Assembly: GCA_029204045.2 (NCBI GenBank)
Contig: CM055066.1
Span: 19,602,484 to 19,666,483, forward strand
Direction of reading: 5' to 3'
DNA length: 64,000 nt
Source: Tillandsia leiboldiana
Taxonomy: Eukaryota > Streptophyta > Magnoliopsida > Poales > Bromeliaceae
A program made the translations under genes and the position numbers. Below the pieces are notes generated by a model. The model was not told where the DNA came from. It made no database searches and saw only the letters and a program-made list of their open reading frames with translations. Shown here piece after piece: positions 20,517 to 30,769 of the stretch (the first letter of the stretch is position 1; the number at the start of each line of letters is the position of its first letter).

Positions 20517-22965
20517 CACGCATCCTCGAGCTAGGGTTTTCCAAAAAGCTCTCGTAGCCCCCAACCCATAGCCGCAGCTCTAACAGACCTCCTCCTCTCT
20601 GCCATATTCCACGGAGCCCCGCGCCGGCCGCCGCCTCCACGTCGCCGGAGAAGAAGATCAAGACACACTCTGATCTCGGGTGACTCGGGGAGAGAGTACT
20701 CAGGAAGGCCTGGGATGTCCAAGACCTAGTCGGGTGAGGTCCCTCTTGAAGCCGCATTCGAGCCAAGGTGTCCTCGGACCCAGCCGCCGCCGTGCACCGC
20801 CGCGGCCGTCCTCTCCTTTTCTTGGAATTCCGGCGAAGGTGAATTCTTGGGATTTTTGTTTTATTCCGGCTTTCGGTTACGACTATAGCACTCCTGATAT
20901 CGAGGCCGCCCCTCGGGTGCAGACCCAGCCATCACCGCCGCCCCGATCGCCGGCGGGAAGAGCTGTCGCTGGATTACCGTTTTTCTCATCCGATCGTGGG
21001 CGCCGCCGCATCCGACCGTTAAACCGGCGATCAGCACCGTTGGGTTACTCCTTCTCTTCGACTGCAACCTCTCCGTGAAGTCGCGCGGCGATCGGATCAA
21101 GATCGGGCCCGCACGAGAGTGCCCTAGAAATCCAGACTTTTGCACCGCGGCCGATCGTCGCCGTCCGGCACAGCCGCGGCTTCCCGAGGCCGGCCACCTC
21201 TGCTGGAAGCATCCTGGTGAGGTGGGGATCAGCTCGGTCCATCTTGCTCCGGCCCGGACCGCCGCGCCGGAAATCCGCCATTGTTGGCCATTGAGGTTTT
21301 CCCGAGCTCCTCCGCCGCGCCACGCCGCCGCCTCCGGTCGCCCGGAAACCACTCAGGTAGGCTCCTATGATCCTCTAGAGTCTTTCCATCGTGTTGCATG
21401 AGGACCTTGACGTCGGGTTTCTTGCCACCACAGTTGCACCCGAATTGCCTTCAAGTTTAGCTCCGGCGATCCCCGGCGACTCGGGACTCCGGCAACCATC
21501 CAGGTAAGACCTAGATGACCTCCTCTCGCTCCCCATTGTTTTAGTTTGGGTCAAAAGGGCCCCGGTCTCATGGACTTAAAAGCTTGCACCCGAATTACCT
21601 AATTTGGGTTGGTCTCCGGCCGCCGCCGCCTCCGGCCGCCGGGGCTCTACCCAACATGGATCAGTCCTCATCTGGGACCCCAAGCTAACTGCTGCTCACC
21701 TTGGTTGCTGACAGAGCAAGGTTGCATTGGAGCTTCACCAATCCGAGCTCTAGCCAACTTTCGGGTGTTGCTCCGGCCACTGTTCCGGCCGATCTCCGGC
21801 AAGCCTCAGGTGAGCCTCATCACCTTTAGCCCTTACTGAATGCCATGCTCTAGTTGGACCTCACTTTGATTAAGCATAAACGAAGTTTAAGCATAGTAGT
21901 AAATTGGACTCTAAAAGGTTATGGGCCAACTTCGCCCTCGGGTCCCGTGCCAACCAAAAGTGGTGAGCACGGGCTTTGTCTCGTCTTGCTGAACGCGCTG
22001 AAACTCGCCACGTAGTTTTTTGGACTTCTAGATGTTAAGATCAAGGCAAAATAGTGCAATTAACATAAAGAGTTAAAGAGCTAACTTTGCTCTCGGGTTT
22101 CGCGTTGACCCAAAATGGTGAGCACGGGGTCTGTTTCCTCAAAGGTGACGCGCTGAAAGTTACGGCGCAGCTTTTGGACCCCCGGATTTCAAGAACGTGC
22201 CGAAACGGGCCGGAATATAAGCTAATTATGCAATTTAAAAGTTGTTAGGGACCTAAATGCAATTTAGACACATATGCTGACTCTAGATAGTGTTTTACAC
22301 CACTGGACATTTTGTTAGAGTCCCGTAGACTCTCGTTGATCGGGAATCGGGTTTCGTTCGATAAAACGGCTGTATCGAACCGTATTAGAGACACGTTACT
22401 ATTGTGTCGTCGGGATGGGTCGTGCGAGTTTGTTACTGACTATAGCTGCTTATACAGGGCCCAGTTGTCAGCACCAGCCTCCCGGTAGTCTAGCGGGAGT
22501 TCGGGATCGGCCTACATTCAGGTGGGTTGTATTTACCTTGTCCTAGCCTCCAAATTTCTATCGTATTGGACGGAGTTTATTCTAAGTGTACTGGGGGTAA
22601 ATAGTGATGGGCGATAGCTTATGCATGTTAGTGGGTTCCCTATAGTGTTTAGCGTCGGTTACCGATGGTTGTTCTCTTTTTAATCACTATATGTCAGCGG
22701 GCCACCTTCGAGTGCGCGTACTATTACCTTGCTTTCGATTATGCACTTTACCGCATTACTCTTGTTATTTATATTATGATGCTGACATGATGGTGGTTAC
22801 GGTTACTTGGCTCGAGGTTGCCACACGCGCACTCGCGGTTTGGCCACCGCAAAGGGTGCGATTTTCCGGAAAAGTGGTCTCTGACCCGTGTATACCCACG
22901 AGGTGACGTAGTGGGGCCCCTTATTAGTGGTGGGGTTGAGGCGCCGAGGTGCGAGCGGTGCGACC

Positions 22966-23037
22966 CGTCGGTTTAGTTGTCCGACGTGGTCGGGTTTCTG
23001 CAGGTACGGTGCGGGCCGTCGGTTTAGTTGTCCGACG
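22966..23037 (+). repeat. Hairpin pair CGTCGG/CCGACG in solo LTR
   Basis: CGTCGG (22966-22971) pairs with CCGACG (22981-22986) around TTTAGTTGT; a second copy is at 23017-23022 and 23032-23037. They occupy the position of the CCGAG/CTCGG array in the LTR at 15988. Confidence 0.8.
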
Positions 23038-23086
23038 CGTCCGGGTATTACAGGATACAGGTGTACAGGTTGCTTTTCCTCCTTGA

Positions 23087-23107
23087 GGGGGGGGGGGGGG
23101 GGGGGGG
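23087..23107 (+). repeat. Poly-G tract
   Basis: Run of 21 G within the solo LTR. Length may be unreliable in an assembly. G-quadruplex formation is possible. Confidence 0.8.
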
Positions 23108-23949
23108 TGGTTGCTCCGATCGTCGTCACGGTTTGTTTTATTACATTCTCCTGCTCTACTATTTTTACGTCACTGACATCCCACTTCGTGACAGGGTTCG
23201 GGCGGGGGGAGAGGTAGGCGTTGGTGAGGACGGGACAGGAGCAGCTGGGTCGCTGGGGACCTCGGACTGTATTTCTTCTTTCATTCTCGCTTTTCATTGC
23301 ATTGTAGTTATGTGAGAGGTTCGCGATACCCTCGTGGGGTCGGCGTGGATGTCGGTACGGGTTGCAATTAGTGCCCCTTGTGCGTTACTTTCCTTATATT
23401 TCCATTGGCCGTTTGAAAATCAAAAAGGGAAAAGTCAAAGAAAAGATTGCGAAAACCGTTTTTAAAATCTAAGTGTCGTGTGGGCACGGGTTTCAAAACC
23501 CTGTGGATTTATGGATTGCGAAAGGGATTTCAAAATTTGGTGTCGGGTGGGCACCGTTTTCAAACCTTGTGGATTTATGCTGATTTCGAACTAACTTTCA
23601 AAACGTAAGCGCCGGGTAGGCGCTCTTTCAAAACTGTGGATTTATCCTTTCCAAATTGATCGGCCATATGTTTTCTTGTATGTTTCCTTGTATTAGTGTA
23701 GAATGCTGGTTGTTTGTGAATGACTGTTGTGATTGATTGGTTGCGTATGTTGGGACATGTACCGAACGCTACGCCGTGCACGTACAGGGGAGACTCTGCC
23801 CGTTTGCAGAGTGACCATGTATGTGTGGCGGGTCTGGGCACGTGCCGGGGAAGAGGGGTTCCCTTTTAAACAAAAAAAAAAAATTTACACGTCAAATATT
23901 CAACTTTTATGAATCGTTTCCGCTGAAACAAAACCCCCGGGGCGTGACA

Positions 23950-26010
23950 CGAGCTCGGGCTCCGGCCGCCGCCACCGCATCTGGACTCCGGCCACCTACC
24001 CAGGTAAGCTGGTAGCACCCCATTCAGGGTTTCCAACAAGTTAGTTGGGCCCAAGAGCCCCCGGAAACAAAGTTGGAGCAACCTTGATCCGGGTGGGCTT
24101 TGGGAGTTTGTTCTTCGGCCGCCGCCGCCGGTGCCGGGGCTGACTTGGTCCGAACATCTTCTGGGAGGTTAATGTAACTTGTGCTCACCCTTGTTCCAGG
24201 TCTAAACCTGGTTTGATCCAAGTTGGTGCAACCCGAGCCTAGCTTGTTTTAGGGTGTTGCTCTGGCGACTTCTCCGGGCACCCCCCGGCGCACCTCAGGT
24301 GAGCATCTCACTTCTCTGTCCAATATAAGCACCATGCTCACAGTAGATCTCAGTTTGATCAAGTATGTATCCAGTTGTAGCAATGTGTCATCTTGGGCCC
24401 TAAGAGTTTATGGGCCGACTTTGTAAATGGGCCTCATGCTGGCCCAAGCCCCTGAGCACGAGCTTCGCCTCGTCGTTTCGGACGCGCCGAAACATACGGC
24501 GCTGTCCTTGGCTTCCCGGATTGCGAGAACGGGTCGAAACAAGTAATCAACTTAGTGTTTTTATGCAAAGTTAAGATGTAGTATGGACCTAAATGTAATT
24601 GGGACGCGCTTGCTGTCTTTAGACAGTATTTTCATACCTACTGGGCATTTTGTTAGAGTTTTGGGGGCTCTTGTTGAGCGGGAATCGGACCTTGTTCCGT
24701 AAATCGGCTATATTATTCTGTGTTAGCGTTGTGTTGCTGTAGTGTTCTCGGGATGGGTATGTGTGAGTCTAGTTCTGACTACAGTTTCCATTCAGGGCCC
24801 AGCTGTTCAGCACCAGCTGCCCAGTAATCTAGCGGGAGCTCGGGATCGGCCTACATTCAGGTGGTTCGCTCGACGGACTTCAAGGTGGGTTTTTATTTGG
24901 AGACTTAGCATGGCATTTTCGACTTTTGTAACTAACATTATGTGTGCATTTAACTGGGGTATTGTAGATGATAGTCGCTATGGTTCTTGTTATCTGACTA
25001 TATGTAGATGATAGTCTCTATGGTTCTCGTTATCTGACTATATGTAGATGATAGTCTCTATGGTTCTTGTTTCTTGATGTGGTACGGTATTCTTGGTTAC
25101 TTTGCTCGAGGCAGCAGCACACGCACCCACGGTCGCTTTTCCGAAAAAGTGGTCTATGACCCGTGTATACCCACGAGGTGACGTAGTGGGGCCCCTGTAG
25201 GTGTGGGGTTTTGATGCGCCAAGGTGTGAGCGGTGTGACCCGTCGGTGTAGGTGTCCGACGTGGTCAGGTGTTGCAGGTATACAGGTGTTCGTGTTTTCT
25301 TTTCCCTCTTGGGAGGGTGGTTGCTCCGGATTGCTTTACGGTTGGCTTTACTACTTTTACCTGCTTTATCATTGTGTTATCGTGTCGCTGACTTCCCACT
25401 CCGTGACAGGTTCTTTCAGGGGTGAGAGCTAGGCGACGGTGAGGCCGAGTCAGGAGCCTTCGGGTCCTTTGAGATCCCAGATTGTATCTTCCCTCCTTGT
25501 CGCATTTCATTTTCTACTTGTAGACTGTTGTGTGGTTCTCGATACCCTCGTGGGGTCGGTGTAGATGTCGGAACTTTACTCTTTGGATATGTGGATGTTT
25601 GAGTTCTTATCTCTGTTTGGCCGTTTTTCAAAAAGAAAGAAAGAAAAAGAAAAGAAAAAGAATTGCGAAAACCGTTTTCAAAACTTGGATGTCGTGTGGG
25701 CACCGTTTTCAAAACCCTGTGGATTTATGGATTTTAGAAAACGGATTTCAAAACCTGAGTGTCGTGTGGGCACTGTTTTAAAAACTCTGTGGATTTATGG
25801 TTTTCGAACTGTTTTAGCAATCTGGGTGCCGGGTGGGCACCGCTTTTAAAATTATGGATTTATCCTTTCAAATTGGTCGGCCTACAGAGTAGTTCAGTTG
25901 TATAAATGTTGAGAACTGTTGTGATTGAATAAACTACTATGGTTGCATGTTGTATTAGCCGCGACGCCGTGCATATACAGAGGAGACTCTGTCCGTTTGC
26001 AAGGTGATTC
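23950..26010 (+). repeat. Gypsy LTR 'a', 3' part, plus
   Basis: Resumes LTR 'a' after the solo insertion. CCGG modules end in CCCAGGTAAGC (24001) and CTCAGGTGAGC (24295). A short tandem repeat built on GATGATAGTC is near 24966-25060. A CGTCGG/CCGACG hairpin is at 25241-25261, and GTGGGCACCG modules at 25690-25860. Cut at 26010 by Copia fragment C2. No gene seen. Confidence 0.75.
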
Positions 26011-26584
26011 TGTTACGGAATTTGAGTTGGCGTAGTTTCGTGAAAGTCTCAAGTCTTGAAGATTGAAGGTGAAGAAAGTTGGATCATTTAACTCAATCTC
26101 AAGAAAGAAGAATTCAAAAGGATCAGGTATGTTTAACTAAAGTTTTTGTGTGATCCGAATACTTCTTGTAGTGTAGTAACACTTGGAAGAATCTTTCATT
26201 GCATAAAAATCAAAAACTGGACTTGGGACATGTTCAGGATCCGGATCAGGTTGTTCGATCCGGATCCCGAAGGTGGTTCGTTCATACACCAGTTCAATCC
26301 GGATCGTAGTCTCTTAATCCGGATCCCGAACAGTGAGTTTACCATTTTCCTTGAACGATCTGGATCATGCTTCGCAATCCGGATCCCGAACGTTGATGTT
26401 TGGTAAACTGTATGAACGATCCGGATCATGCACTTCGATCCGGATCCCGAACCTTCGTTTTTCTGGAACTGGCTGACTCGTTACGACGATCCGGATCACA
26501 GCTAGTCCGATCCGGATCGCCGTCCGTAAAATTTCCAGAAATGTTAGGTTTTTGATTCTTATCTCCTTCCTAGGGTTTCTAACC

Positions 26585-26592
26585 TATAAATA
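26585..26592 (+). promoter_or_regulatory. TATA box of C2 LTR
   Basis: TATAAATA after TTTCTAACC, downstream of the palindromes. Confidence 0.7.
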
Positions 26593-26876
26593 CACCCTAT
26601 GACTCTTTTTCTAGGGTGAATCCACATAGTCTTTAGCCGTCATTTTCATATACCATTTTATACGGCTATAGATCCACATATAGAGAAGAAAGGAAATCAT
26701 TAGAGAATACTCTATGTTTCTTCATCTATATTGATTAGTTTGATTCTAGGTTTTCATACTCACATCTCGAGTTGAATCAAACTAATGAATACTTAGATGG
26801 TATTTCCGATCTATCTTTGATCTAAGTATTCGGCGGATCATCACCACCCAAAACAACGATTTACCCCAAAAATCGG

Positions 26877-27054
26877 CGCGTGGATTCGCGTGTCCTTGTG
26901 GATTCAAGGTTCAACCGCTCTCGTGGATTCGGAGCGAGGCACGTTCGTGGATTCGAAGGGTGCTATTGGGTGAAGACCGTGGATTCGGTCGGACGTCGTG
27001 GATTCGACGTTGGACGCCGTGGATTCGGCGTTGGGCGCTGATCGTGGATTCGAG
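26877..27054 (+). repeat. Constant-loop hairpin array (C2 LTR)
   Basis: Eight GTGGATTC loops. Clear stems: CGC/GCG (26877), CCTT/AAGG (26894), GACC/GGTC (26975), ACGTC/GACGT (26993), ACGCC/GGCGT (27014). The CTCTC/GGAG copy needs a one-base bulge; two others have only 2-3 pairs. Confidence 0.85.
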
Positions 27055-27356
27055 AAGCGTCGCGGAGCGAGCGGAGAAGATCCTCTAGGAGCGTATGGAA
27101 AAGGTTGAGTCGTAAGTGTGTACGGTAAATCACCTTGTACGTGTTTTAATTCTAGTGGATTTCTGCCGTGTTATCGGTCCCGTGGTTTTTTACTCCGGTG
27201 ATGGAGTTTTCCACGTAAAAATCTTGCGTAATATTTTTATTTCCGCATTGGGTTTTATCGCAACGATTTTTTGAGTGTTTATACGTTTACACCTATTCAC
27301 CCCCCTCTAGGTGTTTTTTCCCCTATTTAGATCCGTATTACATATAACCCAACAAG

Positions 27357-27368
27357 TGGTATCAGAGC
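27357..27368 (+). other. Primer-binding site, tRNA-iMet (C2)
   Basis: TGGTATCAGAGC two bases after the LTR. Confidence 0.9.
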
Positions 27369-27387
27369 GGGAATAGGGTTGTAAACA

Positions 27388-27604
27388 ATGGTTGAAGGTG
27401 GAAACATCAACCGACCCCCATTCTTCGATGGAACAAATTATGCGTACTGGAAAGTACGGATGAAAGCCTTTTTAATTTCCATCGACGAACGGGTGTGGCA
27501 ATCAATTGAATTAGGATGGTCTAATCCAACTGAATTTAATGGTGATGTTCGCACCTTAAAACCTAGGTCGAAATGGACCAAGGAAGAGTTAGATTCATCT
27601 TCTT
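27388..27604 (+). pseudogene. gag: Copia gag N-terminus, truncated (C2)
   Basis: Starts at the ATG 20 bp after the primer site and encodes the conserved Copia Gag opening (FDGTNYAYWKVRMKAF, then WQSIELGW). Identity to the C3 gag continues through TTAGATTCATCTTCTT and then stops. The frame runs on to 27663 only as a chimeric tail of gypsy LTR sequence, which is not Gag. Confidence 0.9.
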
Positions 27605-27608
27605 TGGT

Positions 27609-27742
27609 CCATGTATGTGTGGCGGGTCTGGGCACGTGCCGGGGAAGAGGGGTTCCCTTTTAAACAAAAAAAAAAAATTTACACGTCAATATTCAACTTT
27701 TATGAATCGTTTCCGCTGAAACAAAACCCCCGGGGCGTGACA
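27609..27742 (+). repeat. 3' end of a gypsy LTR
   Basis: Matches the end of the solo LTR (23815-23949) with one missing base, up to GGGGCGTGACA, and is followed by a primer site, so it is the end of a 5' LTR. It is not the missing tail of LTR 'a', whose sequence before 26010 differs. Confidence 0.85.
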
Positions 27743-27749
27743 GATTAAA

Positions 27750-27761
27750 TGGTATCAGAGC
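27750..27761 (+). other. Primer-binding site, tRNA-iMet (gypsy)
   Basis: TGGTATCAGAGC seven bases after the LTR end, with spacer GATTAAA as in related elements K and H. Confidence 0.85.
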
Positions 27762-27956
27762 GTCCTTTCAATCGCAACAGTTAGTGCCGACATCCGTGGA
27801 CAACCATCACATGCCTACATACGAATGAAATGGGTAGGGCATAGGACGGTAGAACGTGCGTGACCGAGGGGGGGGAAAATGTTGAGTCCTTTCTTTCACT
27901 TTATGGTTGTTGTTAGTAGGGTGGTCTAGGGTTGACTCTTGTGGCGTGTGACAGAC

Positions 27957-28623
27957 ATGGCCCGTACTAGATCATCGGCCGGGGACGCAGAGTCAGAGTC
28001 CGAGTCCTTTCCCTCGCTAAGTGGTTCGATGTGCCGTTGCTTATTAGCAAAGACTAAAGCCGACCTTCTTTGTGTGCATACAGATAGAGGGCCGACTCAG
28101 CAAGCAACCGACGACGAAAATGGACATCGCCGACGAAGCCAATCGCCTGCTCCGCAACCAGCTGCGCGACGTGGCTGGGCAACTGCTGACTCTCGCGGAG
28201 CGCCTGAGCATGCTGACACAGGAACTCGAGAGCGTCGACCGATTCCGGGGCGGCAGCAGAGGCGTTGCCCCTCCCGGGATGCCGCCGACGGGCCCCTCCC
28301 ACCGTCCAGGAGGCTACTAACCTGACCGTGCACGCCAACGTAGAGCGCGCCCGGTAGGAATACTCTTACCCCGAGTCGGCCGGGACCCCCATCGGAGGGG
28401 CCGGGCGAGCAAACGCCCGAGAGCCGGGCAGAACCTCGGGCAGACGACGGAGGAGAGACCTAGGCCACCGAAACCGTGCGTCATATGCGGCAACACACAC
28501 CTAATGACGAGCTGCCCGTGGCGGGACGGACACTGTTTCCGATGTGGCAGGCCGGGCCACACGCGTTATGAGTGCCCTCTGAAGCCGGCTGTCAGTAGAC
28601 CCCCGGGCGCCGCGACATGTTGA
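27957..28623 (+). pseudogene. gag: Ty3/gypsy gag remnant
   Basis: A basic and acidic N-terminus starts at ATG 27957 (MARTRSSAGDAESESES). A helical stretch lies in another frame at 28120-28317 (RLLRNQLRDVAGQLLTLAE). A cysteine region at 28465-28623 contains the CCHC knuckle CFRCGRPGHTRYEC preceded by a CxxC...C motif, and stops at TGA 28621. The parts are in different frames, so the gene is broken. Gag would have formed the particle and bound RNA through the knuckle. The assignment rests on the knuckle and on the position after the primer site. Confidence 0.65.
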
Positions 28624-29124
28624 GCCTAAGGGAACCGTGCCAGTCCACCCCTCAAGGGGGCACCGATCCAGAGAGCCGACCAAATCCACGCCCGACGCAA
28701 GCACCCGGAGGACGAACGAGGGCTTAAGGGGAGCGCGCAAGTGCAACCGGATCCTGCGTCATCTCAAGGGCGCAGCACGCCAGTGACGGAATGCACTTGG
28801 AGGTACCACTATTGTAACCGGTGGCGGCTTGCCAGATCACAATTACTTCTCCTGCCCCCAAGGGCCCACCCCCGCCTCCGCCGCCGTGCCACGCAACCGC
28901 CAAGAGGAACAAGAGCGCCGTGGCGGCCCCCGTGCAGACAAAGGACTGCCCGACGACCAACGATGGCGCGGACTCTTTAGACAGCAAACCCCCACCCCAA
29001 AACACGCGGGCGACGTGGGCCCAGGATTGTGGGCGGACTCCCCCGGCCGCCCCGGCGGACGACGCGTCGTCCCGAAATAGGGAATGACAGGTACTTATTT
29101 CATTTTTATTTTCTATATTTTTTC

Positions 29125-29134
29125 NNNNNNNNNN
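29125..29134. other. Assembly gap (10 N)
   Basis: Ten unknown bases. The length is probably a placeholder, so real distance and continuity across it are unknown. Confidence 0.99.
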
Positions 29135-29437
29135 GTGAGGATATTTTGTATTGAGAGACTGTACACTGTTGTATATTGGAGTTACCTCCCGGTTGGGTTT
29201 AGAGCTTGTACTCGAGGATTTGTATTATTATTATTATTTTGGGGAGGCAGACAGTGTTGTTTATTTCCAGTTGTACAGTGATTGATTTTAGTTACAGCAG
29301 ATTTTCATTTATAGCTCTGATATCTGTTTAGTTATGGTACTTTTCTTGCCGGTAGGACGCTTCGCCTATGCAGGTTGGCATAGGTGGCGGATCTGTTTGG
29401 CGGGCCCGGGTCGCAGTTTCGACCCCGGGGCGTGACA
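29135..29437 (+). repeat. H-family gypsy LTR, 3' end
   Basis: Resembles the last 300 bp of the H LTR (from about 53714), sharing ACCTCCCGGTTG, GTTGTACAGTGATTGATTT and the terminal CCCCGGGGCGTGACA. No primer site follows. Confidence 0.8.
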
Positions 29438-29910
29438 TCACACCCCTTGGGTGACCCCCCCCACAGGTTCGGGTATGGATACAGCGGACGAGACGTTTCA
29501 GATGCAGACGGCGAGGCATACGACAGGGGCAAGAGCCCAGCAGCATAGAGACCTAGAGGGTCTAGCAGAGGTATCCCTTTTTATATATTTCTTGAGTGAA
29601 CCTTGTATGATGAGGAAATTTATGTAAAGGATTTGTAATAATTTTATTTGCAAGTTCAGAAATGTAAAGTGTAATAAATTTAAGTTATGGTTCACTCTGG
29701 TATGCTTTCATTATCGCTTAAACTATTTGTTTATAAAAATGAAAGTTTAAATTTATAGTGATTTTTAGTACTCTGATATTAAGCTTCCGCATATACTTGT
29801 TGTATGATTTTGGATATTACCGTTCCTTTCGGGTAGTGAAAGGTCATACCCGATTGGCGGGTCTGTTGGCGTGCCCGAACCGTACAAATTGGCGGACTCG
29901 GGGCGTGACA
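29438..29910 (+). repeat. Gypsy LTR fragments
   Basis: The start matches the part of the H LTR around 53525-53570 (CACACCC...CCCACAGG). Then comes AT-rich sequence ending in another LTR terminus, CGGGGCGTGACA at 29910, that directly abuts the decayed integrase of element E/F. No gene. Confidence 0.6.
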
Positions 29911-30738
29911 GTCACTTCGAGAGTCGAACTTACCAAGGTTTTCGCGATCACGCAGAATAAAACATCGACTCCCAAAGATACGAAAATATTTGGCATTTGG
30001 TTTTCTACAAAACCACAGCTCATATGGTGTATTTAAGGTTCCAGGGCGCAAAAACACACGATTAATTACATAGACAGCGGTGTTCACAGCTTCAGCCCAA
30101 AAATATAACGGTAAATTTCGGCTATGAAGCATCACACGCGCCATCTCTTGGACAACCCTGTTTTTGCGCTCAACAACACCATTCTGCTGAGGTGTATAGG
30201 GTGCTGAGAATTCATGTTTTATCCCATTGGAAGTACAAAAATCAATAAATTTTGAATTAATGAATTCTCCACCTCTATCACTTCGAACACGAACGATCTT
30301 TTCATTTCTTTCATTCATAATACGATGACAAACCTCATGAAAAGAGTCGAAAGTATCCGCTTTCTCTTTTAAAAAATTTACCCAAGAATACCTAGAGAAA
30401 TCATCAACCAAAAGAAAAATATACCATTTACCTCCCAAAGATGGTTGACGAATCGGCCCCATTAAATCCATATGCAGTAATTCCAAGGGCCGTTTGGTAC
30501 CGACGTGGTTCAAGTTCTTGTGTGCAACTCTTGATTGTTTTCCCTTTTGACAACCTCCACACACAATGTTTTCTTTAAATAAAAGTTTAGGAACCCCTTT
30601 AACCACGTTCTTATTTGAAATCCTTGCTAGTTCTTTAAAGTTCATGTGACCTAGTCTTTCATGCCAAACAGTTTCATTATCCAAAGAAACTAGGTTACAT
30701 TTTTCAGAAACTCTGTTTTTAAACAACATGGCAATTAT
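29911..30738 (-). pseudogene. pol: Copia integrase, truncated (E/F)
   Basis: Inserts element cDNA into chromosomes. The HHCC domain is visible (WHERLGHMN, then CGGCQKGKQ), followed by the D,D35E core (HMDLMG, VRSDRGGEF, NGVVERKNR). The frame is open from about 30729 to 29911, then reads into gypsy LTR sequence. Upstream, a TAG, a TAA and a frame change between 30738 and 30770 separate it from the protease, so the polyprotein is dead. This copy still has the HHCC region that D lacks. Confidence 0.9.
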
Positions 30739-30769
30739 TTTCTGATCTAACCCCTTTTAAAAAGAATAC

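Larger units (their letters stand above)
19682..23949 (+). mobile_element. Solo Ty3/gypsy LTR with TSD
   Basis: 4268-bp solo LTR from TGTAAAAACTC to GGGGCGTGACA, flanked by CGAGC at 19677-19681 and 23950-23954. No primer site follows it. Once removed, the flanks join into one GC-rich module of LTR 'a', which supports the boundaries. Such remnants normally arise by recombination between the two LTRs of an element. It holds the AT-rich start, TATA, several CCGG modules with CAGGTAAG or CAGGTGAG ends (21352, 21501, 21810), co-varying hairpins (22966-23037), a G21 tract, and 3' modules. Confidence 0.88.
26011..27354 (+). repeat. 5' LTR of C2
   Basis: 1344 bp, TGTTACGG to CCCAACA. About ten ATCCGGAT-type palindromes in 26236-26520, TATA at 26585-26592, long hairpins (about 26725-26832) and the GTGGATTC array (26877-27054). 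Confidence 0.92.
26011..27608 (+). mobile_element. Sirevirus-type fragment C2 (5' LTR to early gag)
   Basis: 5' LTR, primer site and the first 72 codons of gag, then an abrupt switch near 27605 to the last 134 bp of a gypsy LTR. Close relative of C3 at 61207. The left flank is GATTC (26006-26010); no matching right-hand duplication exists because the 3' end is missing. Confidence 0.85.
27743..29124 (+). mobile_element. Internal region of a degraded gypsy element
   Basis: Leader with primer site (27750-27761), gag remnants (27957-28623), then 500 bp of GC-rich sequence without a clear frame. Ends at a run of unknown bases. Order and content fit the 5' internal region of a chromovirus-like Ty3/gypsy element; no protease or RT is visible. 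Confidence 0.65.

Noticed and set aside
20861..21352. 163-codon minus ORF in the solo gypsy LTR
   Set aside because: GC-rich LTR module; no homology recognised, and it reads against the element's transcription.
27357..27368. tRNA-Met gene suggested by TGGTATCAGAGC
   Set aside because: Only the 12-base primer site is present; there is no cloverleaf. The same holds for all other copies of the motif.
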